A stretch of DNA of 64,000 nucleotides from positions 124,001 to 188,000 of the forward strand of contig PABH01000036.1 in the NCBI GenBank assembly GCA_002702705.1, in the 5' to 3' direction. The DNA comes from Anaerolineaceae bacterium (lineage in GTDB: Bacteria; Chloroflexota; Anaerolineae; Anaerolineales; Anaerolineaceae). Positions 1 to 8,532 of this stretch are shown here, piece after piece. Made by a program: the position numbers and the translations under genes. Within the stretch, counting starts at the first letter, position 1. Every line of letters starts with the position of its first letter. Under the pieces are notes generated by a model that saw only the letters and a program-made list of their open reading frames with translations, was not told the origin of the DNA and made no database searches.

Positions 1-1014
1 TTGGGTGGAGCGGACGCTAACGAAAATGCAATCAAATTAGCACGATCCTATACGGGAAAATTTAAGATTTTAACCCGTTATCGTTCTTATCATGGGGCTA
101 CGTATGGTGCGATTGCTTTAACTGGTGATCCTCGCAGGTTGGCCTGGGAACCTTCCGTGATGATGGGCGTTGTTCATTTTTTAGATCCCTACCAATACCG
201 TTCTACATTTCACCGTACCAACCCTGATATTCCGGAAGAAGAATTTACGCAAGATTATTTAAATCATTTGGAAGAAATCATCATGTATGAGGGGCCACAG
301 ACCATTGCGGCAATTATGATTGAAACAATTAGTGGAACAAATGGTGTTTTAATTCCTCCCAAAGGGTATCTGGAAGGATTAAGAAAAATTTGTGATAAAT
401 ACGGAATCGTTTTAATCTGTGATGAAGTAATGAGTGGTTTTGGACGGACCGGAAAGTGGTTTGCTTTTCAACATTGGAATATTGTTCCTGATATTGTAAC
501 GATGGCAAAGGGTTTATCCTCTGGTTATGCACCCTTGGGGGCTGTTGCTATGCGGGCTGAGATCGCCAATGCTTTTCGTGATAAAGTTTATCAAGGGGGA
601 TTAACTTACAATGGGCATGCCATTTCCCTGGCCGCAGCAAATGCTGTTATCCATGTGATGAAAGAAGATCGGTTAGTAGAAAAAACAGCAGAAATGGATG
701 GTATTTTGTGCCGCTTTTTGCAAGAGATGAAAGACAAACATCCATCGGTTGGCACATTCCGTTCAATAGGTTTGTTTGGAATTTTGGAAATTGTTCGCAA
801 CCGTGAAACAAAAGAACCAATGGCACCCTACAACGGGAACAGTCCAGAAATGATCGCACTACGAAAATATATGTTAGATCATGGTTTATTCATCAGTACC
901 CACTGGCATACCGTATTAATTATTCCTCCTTTGATCATTACACCTGAACAATTAATGGAAGGATTTGATATCATAGACAAAGCACTTGAAATTACAGATG
1001 CAGCTGTTGTTTAA
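1..1014 (+). CDS. Class III PLP-dependent aminotransferase, 5' truncated by window edge
   Basis: This is the C-terminal part of a class III (fold-type I) aminotransferase, which moves an amino group from an amine donor to a 2-oxo acid using pyridoxal phosphate. The frame is open from the first base. The TTG at base 1 is an internal Leu codon, since full family members are about 430-460 residues and this one begins inside the GxDANE-like cofactor region. In the visible 337 residues, Asp141-Glu142-Val is the cofactor-binding DEV motif and Lys170, in MAKGLSSG, is the expected Schiff-base lysine. It resembles the beta-alanine/taurine-pyruvate branch, but the substrate cannot be read from sequence. 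trxB follows after 66 bases with its own ribosome-binding site. Confidence 0.9.
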   Translation: MGGADANENAIKLARSYTGKFKILTRYRSYHGATYGAIALTGDPRRLAWEPSVMMGVVHFLDPYQYRSTFHRTNPDIPEEEFTQDYLNHLEEIIMYEGPQTIAAIMIETISGTNGVLIPPKGYLEGLRKICDKYGIVLICDEVMSGFGRTGKWFAFQHWNIVPDIVTMAKGLSSGYAPLGAVAMRAEIANAFRDKVYQGGLTYNGHAISLAAANAVIHVMKEDRLVEKTAEMDGILCRFLQEMKDKHPSVGTFRSIGLFGILEIVRNRETKEPMAPYNGNSPEMIALRKYMLDHGLFISTHWHTVLIIPPLIITPEQLMEGFDIIDKALEITDAAVV

Positions 1015-1080
1015 TTAAGTAACATTTTTGCTGAATTGTGCATCTAATATAGTGAATAAAATATTTTAAGGAGTTTCTAA

Positions 1081-2079
1081 ATGGAATTAAACTTGGGATC
1101 TATAAATATGAATAATGAAACCGAAAGCCCAGGGATTGAAGATGTTATTATTTTAGGTGCCGGACCAGCTGGTTTATCGGCTGCTTTATATGCTGCGCGA
1201 GCGGAACTTTCGCCACTTGTATTAACAGGAATGGAGTTAGGTGGTCAGGCTTCACTCACCCATATTATTGAAAATTATCCGGGTTTTCCGGAAGGATTAG
1301 GCGGACCGGAATTAGGTCAGTTGTTCCAAACACAAGCTGAACGGTTTGGCGCCCGATTTGAATTTGATATGGTGACCGAGGTTGATCTTTCATCCCGTCC
1401 ATATATTGTAAAAACGTACAGTAAGACCTATCAAGCAAAAACATTAATATTATCAACCGGTGCAAGCCCCAATCATCTTCAGAAACCGGGTGAAAAAGAA
1501 CTTACCGGAAAAGGTGTATCCTATTGTGGAACCTGTGATGGTTGGTTTTTTAAGGACAAAAAGGTTGTTGTTGTTGGCGGTGGGGATAGTGCCTTGGAAG
1601 AAGGCTTATTCTTAACACGTTTTGCGACTTCGGTTACAGTGATCCACCGGCGAGATGAACTACGAGCGAGTAAAATCTTACAAAACAGAGCATTTTCAAA
1701 CCCGAAAATGTCATTTATCTGGGATACCGTTGTAGAAGAAATCCAAGGTGATAAAGCAGTCCAATCTGTTTTGCTGCATAATGTAAAAACCGGCGAAAAA
1801 ACTGTTTTCGAAACAGACGGTGTGTTTATTTTTATTGGACATACACCAAATACAAAAATTTACGAAGGACAGTTGGAGATGACGGGGGCTGGGTATATCG
1901 TAACTGACCACCTGATGCAAACCAGTCTACCTGGAGTGTTTGCGGCCGGTGAAGTGATGGACCAGCATTTTAAACAAGTTGTTACTTCTGCAGGAATGGG
2001 TGCAGCGGCGGCAATTCAAGCGACACGGTTCTTGGAAGCAATGGAAGAACCCGTTGAAGTAATCGATCAATCTATATAA
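1081..2079 (+). CDS. trxB: Thioredoxin-disulfide reductase
   Basis: FAD- and NADPH-dependent flavoenzyme that reduces thioredoxin in the cytoplasm. The 332-residue length fits the family, with a short extra N-terminus. Motifs in order are the FAD dinucleotide fold GAGPAG at residues 26-31, the redox-active CGTC at 149-152 followed by DG, the second nucleotide fold GGGDSA at 166-171, and a C-terminal FAD-contact motif FAAGEV (usually GDV). The start at 1081 is supported by AAGGAG about 7 bases upstream; a second ATG ten codons in has no such site. The gene ends just before a strong bidirectional hairpin. CGTC instead of the more common CATC is a tolerated variant. Confidence 0.93.
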   Translation: MELNLGSINMNNETESPGIEDVIILGAGPAGLSAALYAARAELSPLVLTGMELGGQASLTHIIENYPGFPEGLGGPELGQLFQTQAERFGARFEFDMVTEVDLSSRPYIVKTYSKTYQAKTLILSTGASPNHLQKPGEKELTGKGVSYCGTCDGWFFKDKKVVVVGGGDSALEEGLFLTRFATSVTVIHRRDELRASKILQNRAFSNPKMSFIWDTVVEEIQGDKAVQSVLLHNVKTGEKTVFETDGVFIFIGHTPNTKIYEGQLEMTGAGYIVTDHLMQTSLPGVFAAGEVMDQHFKQVVTSAGMGAAAAIQATRFLEAMEEPVEVIDQSI

Positions 2080-2089
2080 ATCTGGATAA

Positions 2090-2129
2090 AAAAACGAGAG
2101 GGTGTTTTCATTACCATCCTCTCGTTTTT
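2090..2129. terminator. Bidirectional rho-independent terminator
   Basis: Inverted repeat of about 14-15 bp (AAAAACGAGAGG with its complement, one G-U wobble near the loop) flanked by A-tract and T-tract. It sits between the convergent trxB and LysM genes and can serve both strands. Confidence 0.88.
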
Positions 2130-2146
2130 AATTTAATCTGGATTGT

Positions 2147-3292
2147 TTAAGGTGTTTGTGTCGGCGAGATGTTTGCCCACCAAATAAATGTTCGTGGTTC
2201 GCTGATAGCGCCGGCTTCTGTATAAATTGGTTGCCCATCTGCACCCGTGCCACTTTGGCGAACTGCAAAAACATGCCATCTTAAGATATGTGGTTGGCTA
2301 TCATTTGGACGGAAACTGGTTGGGACGATAAATTTCGTGTCAGTTACGTATTCTACCAATCGCCGGCCTTCACCTTCTGTAACATCTTCAATGGAAACGG
2401 CATAGGCTTCACTTTCGCGGAGACTGCCTACAGAAGACCATTGAAGGGCAATGGTATCATTTGCTGCAGTAAAGGCATCACCATCAGCAGGTAATAACAA
2501 TGTAGGGGCACCGTAAGGTGGCGGTAGTGTAGCGGTCGGTGTTGGTCCCGGTGTTGGTAATCTTTCACATAATGGGATAATCAAAACCTGGCCTTCATAA
2601 ACCACATCATTCGACATATTATTCCAGTTTTTGATTGAATCGATGGATACATTGTAATTTCTTGCAATTGAACTGAGGGTATCACTTGAAGTGACCGTGT
2701 AATCCAATTTTGTGCAAGCTGCTTCCGTAGAATCCAGGGCGCTTAATGTTGCCGTTGGCTGGGCCGTTGGGGTTGGCGTAGGCTGTGGAATTAATAAGGT
2801 GCTGCCCGGAATTAAATTTGAACAATCAGCTGCTAGGCTGTTATTAACAATGATACTTTGAACGGAAACATCAAATGCTATTGCAATCCCTAAACACGAA
2901 TCTCCTGCTTGTACTTTGTATTCAAGATCAGGCAAGGGAGTGAGCGTAGGTTCAAGTGTTGGTGTGGAAGTTACTGTTGGTGTAACGGTCAGAGTTGGCG
3001 TTAAGGTTGGCGTTGTAGTGGCTGTTGGTTCCACAATTTGATCGGTTTGTTGAAGTACTGCAAATACAACACCGGCACCAATTGCCATTAAAATAATAAT
3101 TAAACCAATAGCGACCGGTAAATTTAAGGTGATACTCGGTAATTTTGGACCGGACACCTCCGATTGCATTGGTTTTACATCACTTTTTTTCTCTAAGCTT
3201 GTGCCACACACAAGACAACGGGATGCGTTTTCACTAATTTTTGATCCACATACGGGACAGTTCGTTAAGGGTTGTTTGTTTTCAGTTGCCAT
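2147..3292 (-). CDS. Zinc-ribbon, membrane-anchored double-LysM protein
   Basis: Probable envelope protein that binds glycan. Domains in order are an N-terminal zinc ribbon (Cys12, Cys15, Cys26, Cys29), one transmembrane helix at about 58-80, a Thr/Pro-rich linker at about 89-121, LysM 1 at about 125-169, a second Pro/Thr linker, LysM 2 at about 197-240, another Pro/Thr stretch, and a C-terminal domain of about 120 residues that I do not recognise. LysM domains bind N-acetylglucosamine-containing glycans, including peptidoglycan. The zinc ribbon should lie in the cytoplasm and the LysM domains outside. GAGGA stands 8 bases before the ATG. Thr-Pro repeats between domains are a style common in Anaerolineae. 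Confidence 0.85.
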   Translation of the reverse strand: MATENKQPLTNCPVCGSKISENASRCLVCGTSLEKKSDVKPMQSEVSGPKLPSITLNLPVAIGLIIILMAIGAGVVFAVLQQTDQIVEPTATTTPTLTPTLTVTPTVTSTPTLEPTLTPLPDLEYKVQAGDSCLGIAIAFDVSVQSIIVNNSLAADCSNLIPGSTLLIPQPTPTPTAQPTATLSALDSTEAACTKLDYTVTSSDTLSSIARNYNVSIDSIKNWNNMSNDVVYEGQVLIIPLCERLPTPGPTPTATLPPPYGAPTLLLPADGDAFTAANDTIALQWSSVGSLRESEAYAVSIEDVTEGEGRRLVEYVTDTKFIVPTSFRPNDSQPHILRWHVFAVRQSGTGADGQPIYTEAGAISEPRTFIWWANISPTQTP

Positions 3293-3442
3293 AAGTTTTC
3301 CTCAGGTACTAATTCCTTTCGTGGTAATGTTAATACCTAAACTCTGGCGTGGGATTATACCACAGCGCCTGTTTTTCCTTTATTCGTTGTTTTTTCTTAC
3401 GTTATATAGATTGCTTTTCATTCTTGTGTTATCCTGTGAAGC

Positions 3443-4609
3443 ATGTCAGCTCACAGTCTTTATTTTCATATTCCATTTTGCCAAAAGCGTTGTTCCTATT
3501 GCGATTTTAACACATTTGCTGGAATCAGTCATTTAATCCCGGCTTATGTCTCTGCATTGACCATTGAAATTCAACAGTACGGGGCTTTGTTGAACAAAAA
3601 ATATCCGATAAAAACCATTTTTTTTGGTGGAGGAACCCCATCTTTATTAACTGCAAGACAGTTTGAAACGATTTTTTCAGTTATATACGATCAGTTTGAC
3701 GTATTACAAGATGCAGAAATTAGCATTGAAGCCAATCCGGGAACAGTCCAGTTATCTTACTTACAAGATTTAAGAAAATTAGGCATTAATAGACTGAGTT
3801 TTGGAGTTCAGACATTACAGCAGCATCATTTTGCTCTAATGGGAAGAATTCATAATTTTTATGATGCCATAGAGGCTGTGAAAAATGCTCGGTTGGCAAA
3901 ATTTGATAACCTAAATCTTGATTTGATTTATGGATTACCGAATCAAACATTAAATGAATGGAAATCAACCTTAGACCAAATTTTAAAGTTTGAATCTGAA
4001 CATATTTCTTTGTATGCCCTTGGTATTGAGGAAGGTACACCTTTATTTGATTGGGTTGAGCATGGCTTAGTAAATGAGCCAGATGATGATTTAGCGGCTG
4101 CCATGTATGATTTTACCTTTGAAAAATTGACTCAATCCGGTTATTCTCTGTATGAAATTTCTAACTATGCTAAATCGAGTTCACAAACGGATTTTCGCTG
4201 CCAACATAATTTGCAATATTGGCGGAATTTGCCTTATCTGGGTTTGGGTGCAGGCGCACATGGTTACTTCAATCAACATAGAACAGAAAATATTCACGGT
4301 GTCCCGGCATATATTACCCGTATGCAAAATAATACGGATTTTTCCATATCATCGGTCATCTTAGAGATAACTCCTATTAATACGTATCGTGAAATGCAAG
4401 AAACGATGATGGTAGGATTGCGGTTAATAAATGAGGGAGTAAATATTCAAAATTTTTTGAAACGTTTTGGCCAAGATCCTTTAACAGTATTTAAATCGGA
4501 AATCAGTAAATTAACGAATCAAGGCTTAATTACCGTATCAAATAATCGGATTGTTTTAAGCCAGGAAGGGCGTTTATTAGGAAACCTGGTTTTTCGGGAA
4601 TTTGTTTAA
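3443..4609 (+). CDS. hemW: HemW-like radical SAM protein (heme chaperone family)
   Basis: Radical SAM protein of the HemW/HemN-like family. HemW proteins bind heme and pass it to acceptor proteins; true coproporphyrinogen oxidase HemN is a relative and older annotations confuse the two. Cys13, Cys17 and Cys20 form the CxxxCxxC iron-sulfur motif, followed by Asp-Phe rather than the extra Cys of HemN, which favours HemW. GGGTPS, contacting SAM, follows in the N-terminal third. The length of 388 is normal. No clear Shine-Dalgarno sequence precedes the ATG, but a TATCCT hexamer lies 7 bases upstream, so the transcript may be leaderless. It converges with the L,D-transpeptidase gene, nine bases away. 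Confidence 0.85.
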   Translation: MSAHSLYFHIPFCQKRCSYCDFNTFAGISHLIPAYVSALTIEIQQYGALLNKKYPIKTIFFGGGTPSLLTARQFETIFSVIYDQFDVLQDAEISIEANPGTVQLSYLQDLRKLGINRLSFGVQTLQQHHFALMGRIHNFYDAIEAVKNARLAKFDNLNLDLIYGLPNQTLNEWKSTLDQILKFESEHISLYALGIEEGTPLFDWVEHGLVNEPDDDLAAAMYDFTFEKLTQSGYSLYEISNYAKSSSQTDFRCQHNLQYWRNLPYLGLGAGAHGYFNQHRTENIHGVPAYITRMQNNTDFSISSVILEITPINTYREMQETMMVGLRLINEGVNIQNFLKRFGQDPLTVFKSEISKLTNQGLITVSNNRIVLSQEGRLLGNLVFREFV

Positions 4610-4618
4610 TTAATTCGT

Positions 4619-5662
4619 TTAAGTAACGATTACTTCAGTGCCCAATCCTCGGGTTTCAATAGAGTCGTGGGTTGAAGGGGGAGTAGCCCAGCGGAAAAGC
4701 CATTTTGCTTCTTCTGTTTTCATGTTGACGCAGCCGTGGCTCATGGGGATACCAAAATTGTGGTGCCAATAGGTGCCGTGAAACGCAACACCAGTTTTGG
4801 GTTCAAAGAAACTTACCCAGGGAACCCCAGGAATTTCGTAGGCAAAAATGTCGCTTGTTAATTTTCCATCCCCCATATGTTTTGACACCATTTTTGATTG
4901 GATGTTAAATTTCCCTTTGGGTGTATCTGTAGGAATCACATCAGGGTCAGGGTTACGGTTGGGAACCCCAGAAGATATTTTGGTCTCAAATACGACTTGA
5001 TCATATTCATAACAAGTTAATCGCTGATTAGCAATTGAAACTTCAATCCGTTTTTTATGTGGGGGTATTTCAGCTGCAATTGGGGTTAGTTCATCAGGTG
5101 GTATGATGCGCATGTGGGATGTAGGTACATCATACTCTACCTCTAATAATTCGTCTTTTAATTTATACCAGAGATTTCCGTCAGGTCCTTCTTCAATGCC
5201 AGTAATCCAATGTGTGGATTCATAATATAGGCGATAGAGCGGCTCCCAACCATAAGGACCTCGGTTTCGCATAGTTTGGGTAAGCGGGACGGTTACTTCG
5301 GCTAATAATCCAGACTCAGGGATCGTAGTAATTGTTGGGTTATACCGAATTTTAACTCTTTGTAAATACCCTGAATGAATATAACCACCCCAAACACGAT
5401 ACCATAATGGATTGTAACCGGGTGTTTCGGCAATTACATCCTCATAAATATTTACCAAATCATCACGAAACCGTTGGTAAAGGATTTTACTTTCATCATT
5501 TGGTTCGCTGTAAACACTGAGCGAATCAGCCGCTACACGGGCCAGGTTGTTTGAATTTTGATTTTCCTCGCTACCAAAAAATGGACGGAAAGCAGTTGTA
5601 CTTAATGCCGCTCCGCCAAGCAAAGATAATTTTAAAAAGTTTCTTCTAGATAATTCATTCAT
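4619..5662 (-). CDS. Exported L,D-transpeptidase (YkuD family) with Tat-like signal
   Basis: Cell-wall enzyme that cross-links peptidoglycan stem peptides or attaches proteins through a catalytic cysteine. The C-terminal YkuD domain ends with the signature SHGCVNM (Cys311 counted from the chosen start), preceded by a conserved His in HGTYWH. The N-terminus has a twin-arginine motif, SRRNFLKL, and a hydrophobic stretch, so export by Tat is likely. A longer frame starts at 5695, but I chose the ATG at 5662 because it puts the Tat motif next to the N-terminus and has AGG about 7 bases upstream. The middle third (about residues 40-200) may hold an SH3-like wall-binding region; that part is weakly supported. 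Confidence 0.87.
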   Translation of the reverse strand: MNELSRRNFLKLSLLGGAALSTTAFRPFFGSEENQNSNNLARVAADSLSVYSEPNDESKILYQRFRDDLVNIYEDVIAETPGYNPLWYRVWGGYIHSGYLQRVKIRYNPTITTIPESGLLAEVTVPLTQTMRNRGPYGWEPLYRLYYESTHWITGIEEGPDGNLWYKLKDELLEVEYDVPTSHMRIIPPDELTPIAAEIPPHKKRIEVSIANQRLTCYEYDQVVFETKISSGVPNRNPDPDVIPTDTPKGKFNIQSKMVSKHMGDGKLTSDIFAYEIPGVPWVSFFEPKTGVAFHGTYWHHNFGIPMSHGCVNMKTEEAKWLFRWATPPSTHDSIETRGLGTEVIVT

Positions 5663-5791
5663 GAACATACCTGCATTATACCAAAACTTGAGCATTTTTG
5701 TCCTAATTAAGTATATATTGAGAAATTGTTAGTAATAGAATCATTTGATGTTAAAAAATAATCCAAAATGGTTAAAATTTTTTTCTTTGTT

Positions 5792-5823
5792 TTGAAAAAA
5801 CATAAAATAAACTCGATTATAAT
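5792..5823 (+). promoter_or_regulatory. Promoter giving a near-leaderless transcript
   Basis: TTGAAA at 5792-5797 with either GATTAT at 5815-5820 (17-bp spacer) or TATAAT at 5818-5823 (20-bp spacer). Transcription would begin about 2-5 bases before the ATG at 5832, which has no Shine-Dalgarno sequence. Confidence 0.5.
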
Positions 5824-5831
5824 TAACTTCA

Positions 5832-7181
5832 ATGACAACGGACTATGAACTTAGCGAAAGAGAAATAGAAATTATTCGCCTGGTGGCTACGGGGGCAAGT
5901 AACAAAGAAATTGCTCAGGTTTTGGTCATTAGCCCGAATACGGTAAAGGTGCATTTAAGAAATATATTTACCAAATTGGAAGTTGCATCTCGCACAGAAG
6001 CAACGATGGTTGCTATCCGGGAAGGATGGGTCAGTTCACCCGGCAATCAAAACGAATCTAATATTGACGAACAGCCTGGGGACAATGGTTACACCTCTTC
6101 TGAGGAAAGTGAGACTAAACCAGAATTAGTTCAAAAGCCCATAATTTCTCGTAAGCGGTTATTAATTCTAGCTGGATTTGCTGTCATTGTGGTCGTAGCG
6201 ATTTATCTTTTATCAATTTTGAGAAATCAAAACCCTTCTGTCTCGACAGAAGTACCCCCTGAACAAACCAACCTTTCGGAATCCATAAACCGCTGGGATT
6301 CCTTAAGTTCAATCCCTCAACCCTTAATGGGAATGGCATTTTCTCGTTATGAACAATCTTTTTATTTGATGGGCGGGAAAACTAGCGATGGCGTTAGTAA
6401 GCAAGTTTGGATCTATAAAATTGAATCGGATCAATGGATAGAGGGACAAAAATTGCCAGATGCCGTCTGGAATATAAAAGCGGCGGTTTTAGGTGAAAAA
6501 ATCTATGTTCCCGGTGGAATGACGGAATCCCAAACAAATATGCAGAAACTGAGTGTTTACGATCCACGTGAAAATCAATGGGAGCAGCGGGCTGATTTAC
6601 CTTACCCTATTAGTGATTATTGTTTAACTGCTTTTGAAGGAAAACTTTATTTGTTTGGCGGATGGAACGGAGCGGAATATTCTAACCAGGTTTTACTGTA
6701 TACACCAGAAGACGATGAATGGACCTCGTTTGGGGAAATGCCAAAAGCGAAAGGTGCGTGTAGCGCAAGTGTCGTGGGTGGAAAAATCCATGTTTTTGGT
6801 GGAAAAAATGAAACAGAGATTTTTAATGACCATGATTTGTTTGTTCCGCAACGATACCTGCAAAACGAGGACCCTTGGGAAACTGCCGCGGAAATGCCGG
6901 AAGTCCGGTTTGGAATGGAAAGCGGCGTATTGGCTGATATGATATATGTTGCTGGTGGACTGGATGGAGAGGGTAATAGCCTGAATTTAATACAATATTT
7001 TCCGCCTAAAGATTTGTGGGTATCTATTGATCAGCCAAAAGCGGCCGTTGGTGAATCTCCTGCTGTTATTCCTTATGAAACCCGTTTGTATATCATCGGT
7101 GGTTTGTTAGACGGTTCATTTTCAGATTCTCACCAGGTTTATCAGGCTGTTTACACCATCCTAGTACCCATCGTGCGTTAA
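5832..7181 (+). CDS. LuxR-type HTH, transmembrane helix and Kelch beta-propeller fusion
   Basis: Three-part protein. Residues 5-65 are a GerE/LuxR-type DNA-binding domain (LSEREIEIIRL, then SNKEIA and the recognition helix SPNTVKVHLRNI). Residues about 109-130 are one transmembrane helix. Residues about 163-449 carry six Kelch-type repeats, each with a Gly-Gly pair after a hydrophobic strand (for example YLMGGK, YVPGGM, YLFGGW, HVFGGK, YVAGGL, YIIGGL), forming a beta-propeller that should lie outside the membrane. The layout suggests a membrane-tethered regulator with an external sensor or binding domain; this is inference. No response-regulator receiver domain is present. It stands alone between two divergent or convergent genes, and its targets are unknown. 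Confidence 0.85.
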   Translation: MTTDYELSEREIEIIRLVATGASNKEIAQVLVISPNTVKVHLRNIFTKLEVASRTEATMVAIREGWVSSPGNQNESNIDEQPGDNGYTSSEESETKPELVQKPIISRKRLLILAGFAVIVVVAIYLLSILRNQNPSVSTEVPPEQTNLSESINRWDSLSSIPQPLMGMAFSRYEQSFYLMGGKTSDGVSKQVWIYKIESDQWIEGQKLPDAVWNIKAAVLGEKIYVPGGMTESQTNMQKLSVYDPRENQWEQRADLPYPISDYCLTAFEGKLYLFGGWNGAEYSNQVLLYTPEDDEWTSFGEMPKAKGACSASVVGGKIHVFGGKNETEIFNDHDLFVPQRYLQNEDPWETAAEMPEVRFGMESGVLADMIYVAGGLDGEGNSLNLIQYFPPKDLWVSIDQPKAAVGESPAVIPYETRLYIIGGLLDGSFSDSHQVYQAVYTILVPIVR

Positions 7182-7216
7182 ATAACAAATGCTAAGATTT
7201 GTAATGTTTAAAAAAT

Positions 7217-7243
7217 AAAAACTGTCTGGTGAAGACAGTTTTT
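7217..7243. terminator. Bidirectional rho-independent terminator
   Basis: Perfect 11-bp stem AAAAACTGTCT/AGACAGTTTTT with a 5-base loop. It lies between the LuxR-Kelch gene on the plus strand and the 3' end of tRNA-Gly on the minus strand. Confidence 0.88.
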
Positions 7244-7245
7244 TG

Positions 7246-7317
7246 AGCGGGAGACGGGATTCGAACCCGCGAATGTCAGCTTGGAAGGCTGATGCCTTAC
7301 CACTTGGCGACTCCCGC
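7246..7317 (-). tRNA. tRNA-Gly(TCC)
   Basis: The minus strand folds as a cloverleaf: acceptor GCGGGAG pairs with CTCCCGC, the discriminator is T (U73, usual for bacterial tRNA-Gly), and the T arm contains GGTTCGAATCC. The anticodon loop is CTTCCAA, so the anticodon is TCC and it reads GGA/GGG. No CCA end is encoded. Length is 72 nt. Confidence 0.96.
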
Positions 7318-7328
7318 GTGACCTGTGT

Positions 7329-7334
7329 ATTATA
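7329..7334 (-). promoter_or_regulatory. Extended -10 promoter of tRNA-Gly
   Basis: On the minus strand TATAAT is preceded by TGG (extended -10 form) and lies 11 bases before the tRNA 5' end. The -35 region (CTTCCC) is poor, as expected when an extended -10 is used. Confidence 0.6.
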
Positions 7335-7375
7335 CCACTGATAAAACAGTTGGGAAGGTTATTTTTGTTAAAAAT

Positions 7376-7792
7376 TTATTTTTCGTAAGGTTCCACAACC
7401 AACAAATTAATCAATTCAACTTGATCGGGATTAGAATCAAGAGCGCATACCGTCATATATTTTGCAGTGATCTGGGGAGATAAGAACTCGTCATTCGTTT
7501 GGGATTGTGCTGGTGCAGAGAATTTTGCGATAATATTGTCGGTATCCAATGGGTCAAATTTTCCCTCCAAATCGAAAAATAAGACATACCAGGTATAATC
7601 ATCAAGGGTTTGATTATTGATTTTTACCTGAATCTTTTCCCCATTTGGCACGAATAATTCTACGGGTTTGCAGCCGTTTTCATTGATTTCGATAGAAATT
7701 TGGTTACTTGCCAATGCACGCGGGTCTTCAACCGTACGGCAGCCGGATAAGACCAATAAAAATAAAAAAAATAACCCCAGTCGGAAACGCAT
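7376..7792 (-). CDS. Small lipoprotein with cupredoxin-like features, function unknown
   Basis: 138-residue predicted lipoprotein. The signal peptide ends in the lipobox LSGC with the modified Cys18, so the mature protein should be anchored on the outer face of the membrane. The rest is short and beta-rich, with the pattern of hydrophobic strands and a phrase like VPNGEKIQVKINN that recalls cupredoxin-like domains, but no copper ligand set (His-Cys-His-Met) is visible. I do not recognise a family. It lies 40 bases downstream of the lytic transglycosylase gene on the same strand and may be co-transcribed with it. No good Shine-Dalgarno sequence is seen. Confidence 0.7.
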   Translation of the reverse strand: MRFRLGLFFLFLLVLSGCRTVEDPRALASNQISIEINENGCKPVELFVPNGEKIQVKINNQTLDDYTWYVLFFDLEGKFDPLDTDNIIAKFSAPAQSQTNDEFLSPQITAKYMTVCALDSNPDQVELINLLVVEPYEK

Positions 7793-7832
7793 GAGGTTAT
7801 TTTACCAGTTAATTTATAAAGGACTAAAATCG

Positions 7833-8426
7833 TTATTGATACTGGTTGTAAATTGAGATAACCAGATCGGCATAATGGTACCCAACATCCATCGGGCCGT
7901 AGTCTTTGAGGGCATCACGCCAATTGCCATGTTTTTCAATTAAATTGGTTAACATCTGAGAACCATAATCAACATTAAAATCAGGTATAAAAAGTTCGTC
8001 CATGCTGGGGCGGTTTGTAAAGCAGGGTCCATTTACGCACATAAATTTTGATGCAATACCATCTCGAGGCATAACCTGCATTAAACCGACTGCACCGGAA
8101 TGGCTGTAAGCATCCGGATTACCACCTGATTCCTGCAGCATGACGGAAGCAATTAGTTTCGGATCTAAGTTGTATTTTGCACTAACTTCGTTAATTAATT
8201 GACACCATTTAAGAATATTTTGGGGAAAAGAAGCGGGTAATGTACATGCAACGAGGTCAGTTGTTTGTTCTGGTTGGTTAATATTTTCTGCTTCGACAGA
8301 CGTATCGGAAAATTTTATGGAAACCTCGATTTGGTTAAAAGGGATTGCTAATTCCTTTGCAAAAAACAATAAGGCGCATGACCCAAACAACATACCGATA
8401 AAAACATACTTAATTGGATTCTGCAT
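7833..8426 (-). CDS. Lytic transglycosylase (SLT domain), exported
   Basis: Peptidoglycan lytic transglycosylase of the Slt/MltE type, cleaving the MurNAc-GlcNAc bond with 1,6-anhydro product formation. The N-terminus has a hydrophobic segment (about residues 6-24) acting as signal or anchor. The goose-lysozyme-like domain fills about residues 75-197: catalytic Glu99 in MLQESGGNP, then the family motif AVGLMQVMP at 112-120. A pair of Cys within the domain (in MCVNGPCF) could form a disulfide. GAGGT stands about 7 bases before the ATG. At 197 residues it is a compact, single-domain member. A terminator of the upstream EF-G gene lies between the two genes, so it likely has its own promoter. Confidence 0.88.
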   Translation of the reverse strand: MQNPIKYVFIGMLFGSCALLFFAKELAIPFNQIEVSIKFSDTSVEAENINQPEQTTDLVACTLPASFPQNILKWCQLINEVSAKYNLDPKLIASVMLQESGGNPDAYSHSGAVGLMQVMPRDGIASKFMCVNGPCFTNRPSMDELFIPDFNVDYGSQMLTNLIEKHGNWRDALKDYGPMDVGYHYADLVISIYNQYQ

Positions 8427-8493
8427 AATCTACCTCACATAGGGAAAATATTCTATGAGTTATTATAGCACGAATGTTCTAAAATGTAAATAT

Positions 8494-8526
8494 AAAACAG
8501 GGTTTGCATTTTGCAAACCCTGTTTT
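8494..8526 (-). terminator. Rho-independent terminator of the EF-G-like gene
   Basis: Perfect 15-bp inverted repeat (AAAACAGGGTTTGCA and its complement) with a 3-base loop, 7 bases past the stop codon of the minus-strand EF-G gene and followed on that strand by a short T-rich tract. Confidence 0.88.
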
Positions 8527-8532
8527 GGTTAT

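Noticed and set aside
2147-3292. Thr/Pro-rich repeats of the LysM protein as a DNA tandem repeat element
   Set aside because: It is a low-complexity coding linker, irregular at DNA level, not a separate repeat feature.
3129-3442. 135-codon plus-strand frame across the LysM/hemW spacer
   Set aside because: Antisense to the LysM gene and overlapping hemW in another frame; no coding signs.
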